64,000 nucleotides of DNA from Geomonas agri (GTDB taxonomy: Bacteria > Desulfobacterota > Desulfuromonadia > Geobacterales > Geobacteraceae): NCBI RefSeq assembly GCF_020179605.1, contig NZ_JAINZO010000001.1:2392799-2456798 (forward strand), in the 5' to 3' direction. The notes below the pieces were generated by a model that saw nothing but the letters and a program-made list of their open reading frames with translations, ran no database searches and was not told where the DNA came from. The position numbers and the translations under genes are program-made. Below, one piece after another: positions 61,294-64,000 of the stretch; position 1 is the stretch's first letter; the number at the start of each line of letters is the position of its first letter.

Positions 61294-62373
61294 TCACTGA
61301 CGTGCCCGGGGGTACGAGCCCAGCACCTTCACGAATTGGCAGCAGGTCGACAGATCCCGTACCGCCTCGTCGACGGCGGGATCGGAGATGTGCCCGGAGA
61401 GGTCGAGGTAGAAGATGTACTCCCACGCCTTCTTCTTGAGCGGGCGGGACTCGATCTTGGAGAGGTTGATGCCGCGCTTGGCGAAGGGCTCCAGCATCCG
61501 GTGCAAGATACCCGGCTCGTCGCGTACCGAGAACATGAGCGAGGTCTTGTCGTCAGCGCTGGCCTCGGCCATCTTCCGGCCAATGACCAGGAACCTGGTG
61601 AAGTTGTTCACCTGGTCCTCGATGCGGGCCTTGACGATCTTGAGGTTGTAGATGGAAGAGGCGTACTCGCTGGCGATAGCCGCCGCGGTGTAGTCCTCGG
61701 CCACGATCTGGGCGGCGAGCGTCGTGGAGGCGACGTCGACCAGGGGTACGTTGGGGAGGTTCTCGGCGAGCCACTTACGGCACTGGGCCAGCGGCTGCGG
61801 GTGCGAGTAGACCTTCTTGATATCCTCGAAGCGCCCGGTCCTGGAGAGCAGGAAGTGGGACACCTCCAAAAGAACCTCGGCATTGATCTTCAGCTCGCTC
61901 TCCATGAACATGTCGAGCGTGTGCGAGATCATCCCCTCGGTGGTGTTCTCCACCGGCACCACGCCGTAGTACGCCTCACCCTTCTCAACCGCCTCGAAGA
62001 CGGCGGGGATGGAGCGCTCCGGCGAAAGGGATGCCGACAGGCCAAAGTGCTGCATGGCGGCCAGATGGCTGAAGGTGGCGTTGGGCCCGAGGAAGGCGAC
62101 CTTCAGGGGCTTTTCCAGCGCCAGAGACGCGGAGATGATTTCACGGAAAACGCCGTGCACCGCCTCGGCCGGGAAGGGACCGGGGTTCGCCGCGGTGAGA
62201 CGGTCGTAGATCTCCCTCTCGCGGCTGGGCACGTGGAAGTCGCTGCGGTTTTCGGTCTTCACCGCGCCGACCTGCATCACGAGTTTGGCCCGCTCGTTGA
62301 GAAGTTCCAGGATGCGATCGTCTACCGCATCTATTTCCTGACGGAGTTTTGCCAGAGTCTGCTTTTCTTTCAA
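61294..62373 (-). CDS. pheA: Bifunctional chorismate mutase/prephenate dehydratase (P-protein)
   Basis: 359 residues: chorismate mutase (about 1-85, IDAVDDRILELLNERAKLV), dehydratase (about 95-270, GPNATFSHLAAMQHFG, VVPVENTTEGMI) and ACT (about 280-355, DEPGILHRMLEPFAKRGINLSKIESRP) for Phe feedback. Start is TTG 62373, with GGTGA about 10 nt upstream. First gene of pheA-tyrA-aroA-cmk-ispH-rpsA-ihfB. Confidence 0.96.
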   Translation of the reverse strand: MKEKQTLAKLRQEIDAVDDRILELLNERAKLVMQVGAVKTENRSDFHVPSREREIYDRLTAANPGPFPAEAVHGVFREIISASLALEKPLKVAFLGPNATFSHLAAMQHFGLSASLSPERSIPAVFEAVEKGEAYYGVVPVENTTEGMISHTLDMFMESELKINAEVLLEVSHFLLSRTGRFEDIKKVYSHPQPLAQCRKWLAENLPNVPLVDVASTTLAAQIVAEDYTAAAIASEYASSIYNLKIVKARIEDQVNNFTRFLVIGRKMAEASADDKTSLMFSVRDEPGILHRMLEPFAKRGINLSKIESRPLKKKAWEYIFYLDLSGHISDPAVDEAVRDLSTCCQFVKVLGSYPRARQ

Positions 62374-62423
62374 AGCTTTCGGTCACCTTTCAGGAGGGAT
62401 AGTGGCTTTTTGCGGAGCTGATA

Positions 62424-62452
62424 CTTATAAGGCACCCGTCGCAAATATGCAA
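62424..62452 (-). promoter_or_regulatory. Sigma-70 promoter of the pheA operon
   Basis: On the minus strand TTGCAT (complement of 62447-62452), 17-nt spacer, TATAAG (complement of 62424-62429), about 50 nt before the pheA start. Confidence 0.65.
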
Positions 62453-62468
62453 CTTATTTTCGCTTTCC

Positions 62469-63227
62469 TCAGGTCACCTCGGGGTGCGCCTCCGGGTTCA
62501 TCGGGTTCATGCGGACCGCGAGCGAGAAGAGGTAAGGGTAGTCCTTCTGCAGGTGGGCCATGTAGGAAAGCCACTCAATGAGGAGGTAGGTGTGCGCCCG
62601 TTTGATGTCGCCGCTCAAGTGATCCATGTCGCTGGCCGGCAACCCGGCGAGAGAGCGGCGGGCCTGGAGTTCCTCGATGAGGTGGAACACGGCCCAGAGG
62701 AGATCGGTGAAGGAGTCATGCTCCAACAGGTTCGGGTTCTCCATGAGCGAGAGCATCACCCCTTTCTTCTCTGCCAGGAAGGTCCTGAGAGCGACGAGGT
62801 CACCGGCGCGGGAATCAGGACGAACCTCGTGTTCCTTGAGGAATTCCCGCGCCGCCCGGTAATCCTCCTCGCGCCAGCGCACCGTGACCCTGAGTTTTTT
62901 GGAGAGTTCCTCGCCGTCGGGGTAGAAGTCGTGCAGGTCCCGCAGCAGCGGAGAACCGACCTCGCTGAAGAAGATCCCGATGACCATGTTGAGCTTCTTG
63001 ATCATCGCCTCGCGTTCGCGTTCCTTGAGCACGCGCTCTATCATCAGCGTCACGAAGAGGACGTAGACCGGGAGGAAAGCCACGTTGGACATGAAGTTGA
63101 AGCCGATCTCCTCGACGCGTGGGAACAGGAAGTAGTCGGCCAGGTACAGGGCCAGGGAGATCAGGAGCAGCAGCCAAACAATGCGGTCCTTGGGCAGACG
63201 AAGAAATCTCAAAAAAACCTCCAGCAC
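62469..63227 (-). CDS. Two-helix membrane protein of unknown function
   Basis: 252 residues. Two N-terminal membrane helices (about 17-35, 46-64), then a long cytoplasmic helical domain (EREREAMIKKLNMVIGIFFSEVGS, then DFYPDGEELSKKL, SFTDLLWAVFHLIEELQARRSL). No family recognised by name. The last part resembles a conserved Geobacter-type domain only by impression. Start ATG 63227 lacks an obvious strong ribosome site. Confidence 0.65.
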   Translation of the reverse strand: MLEVFLRFLRLPKDRIVWLLLLISLALYLADYFLFPRVEEIGFNFMSNVAFLPVYVLFVTLMIERVLKEREREAMIKKLNMVIGIFFSEVGSPLLRDLHDFYPDGEELSKKLRVTVRWREEDYRAAREFLKEHEVRPDSRAGDLVALRTFLAEKKGVMLSLMENPNLLEHDSFTDLLWAVFHLIEELQARRSLAGLPASDMDHLSGDIKRAHTYLLIEWLSYMAHLQKDYPYLFSLAVRMNPMNPEAHPEVT

Positions 63228-63232
63228 GGCGC

Positions 63233-63380
63233 CTCACGCGAAGCCGCAAAGACGCCAAGAAAGTCAAAACATAGAAAGGAGAAGCGGAGGGCAATCTTAT
63301 CTGCTTTCAGCCAAAAGGCAAAGATGAAAAAAGAGCAGTTCTTAGCGTCTTTGCGGCTTTGCGTGACGGCTTTGCGTGAG
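63233..63380. repeat. Long intergenic inverted repeat (CTCACGCAAAG family), copy 2
   Basis: The left arm 63233-63263 (CTCACGCGAAGCCGCAAAG...) is complementary to the right arm 63341-63380, in which GGCTTTGCGTGA occurs twice (end duplication). Same outer sequence as 12018-12183. Confidence 0.75.
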
Positions 63381-63385
63381 CAGGT

Positions 63386-64000
63386 TTATCCGATTCGCTT
63401 GAGGCCGTCGGCTATGCGGATGGTGGTGCCGCGCCAGGTGGGGAAGATCCCGGAGACGACTCCCACCGACAAGGCCGCCACTAGTTCCAGCATGATGGTC
63501 TCACTGGAAACGCTGAAGTAGGGGAAGAACTGGGCCAGTTCGGTCTCGATCCAGTGGGCCGCAGGGAAAGTCGCGGCCACACCGACCACACCTCCGGCAA
63601 GGGAAATCAGCACCGACTCCCCGAAGATGAGCCCACCCAGGTGTACCCCTTTGAAGCCCAGGGTTTTAAGGGTGGCGTATTCGCCGATCCGTTCGCGTGC
63701 GGTCATAGCCATGGTGTTGGCAGCCACGACCATGATAATGGCGATCACCATGTACGAGACGATCTGGATGGCGACCATGATCGCCTCGGTCATGGAGACG
63801 AAGCTCATGTGGAACGCCTTCTCCGTCTCGGTTAGCGTCTCCGCGAGCGAGTTCTTGAAGAGGGAGTCGATGGCGAGGGAAACTTCCGGAGCGAGCTCGG
63901 GCTTTTTCACCCCCACCACGAAATAGCCGACCTGATCGGCGCGGCGCGGGACGGTCTGGCGCATGGTTTCGTTGAGGTAGCTCCAGTGGAACAGCAGGAT
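63386..64000 (-). CDS. FtsX/MacB-type ABC transporter permease, N-terminus outside window
   Basis: At least 204 residues; the frame is open to the window edge. Hydrophobic C-terminal FtsX domain with helices around IVSYMVIAIIMVVAANTMAM, LIFGESVLISLAGGVVGVAA and the last ALSVGVVSGIFP, and the family motif ARERIGEYATLKTLGF. Ends TTIRIADGLKRIG, the typical MacB/LolC-like permease end. Substrate unknown. Confidence 0.85.
   Translation of the reverse strand: MLLFHWSYLNETMRQTVPRRADQVGYFVVGVKKPELAPEVSLAIDSLFKNSLAETLTETEKAFHMSFVSMTEAIMVAIQIVSYMVIAIIMVVAANTMAMTARERIGEYATLKTLGFKGVHLGGLIFGESVLISLAGGVVGVAATFPAAHWIETELAQFFPYFSVSSETIMLELVAALSVGVVSGIFPTWRGTTIRIADGLKRIG

Overview
The window is a high-GC bacterial chromosome segment from a Geobacteraceae-type organism (Geobacter, Geomonas or Citrifermentans relative). 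This rests on an ImcH-like seven-heme inner-membrane cytochrome, a GEMM-I riboswitch of the form known from Geobacter, a pyruvate:ferredoxin oxidoreductase next to sucCD, an EtfAB:menaquinone-oxidoreductase-like Fe-S protein, and many two-component and cyclic-dinucleotide signalling genes. No insertion sequence, prophage or CRISPR array was seen. Genus and species are inference.

Layout. 1-4.6 kb: the 3'-truncated end of a HyfB/NuoL-type proton-translocating subunit, a DNA-binding/PTS-IIA fusion protein, and the ImcH-like cytochrome. 4.8-7.6 kb: rnc, a radical SAM gene and era. 7.8-12 kb: the tmk-holB-ricT-metG operon. 12.2-20.3 kb: YdcF, rpmB, the yicC-gmk-rpoZ-rel-ridA cluster, galE and pyk. 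20.5-27.7 kb is an accessory stretch: tag, a repeat-rich exported protein, a PAS-GGDEF-EAL protein behind a GEMM riboswitch, a sigma-54 activator remnant, small exported and cytoplasmic proteins, CHAD, an M28 peptidase and a DUF4124 protein. 28-38 kb is central carbon metabolism: sucC-sucD-RHH-PFOR, malic enzyme and the C4-dicarboxylate carrier dctA. 38.5-44 kb: a sigma-54 response regulator, its kinase with a periplasmic binding domain, the EMO-like protein and a DUF523/DUF1722 protein. 45.5-54.5 kb: a hybrid histidine kinase, a second EF-G, BON and other small proteins, and a manganese (yybP-ykoY) riboswitch ahead of a TerC-family gene. 55-64 kb: tRNA-Leu, ihfB, rpsA, ispH, cmk, aroA, tyrA and pheA (aromatic amino acid and translation operon), a membrane protein, and a truncated FtsX-type permease.

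Three regulatory circuits can be read directly. (1) A Geobacter-type GEMM-I riboswitch with A at the ligand-specificity position overlaps a terminator ahead of a GGDEF-EAL gene. (2) A yybP-ykoY Mn2+ riboswitch, whose P1 helix competes with a terminator, lies ahead of a 50-codon ORF and a TerC gene with an extra transmembrane hairpin. (3) dctA has an exact GG-N10-GC sigma-54 promoter and upstream TTAACC-type inverted repeats, next to a sigma-54 activator/kinase pair. Several intergenic repeat families and a shared 17-bp inverted-repeat operator candidate are also described.

Many long frames antisense to real genes were discarded as high-GC shadows. Starts were moved to the codon with the best ribosome binding site wherever the longest frame began too far upstream.
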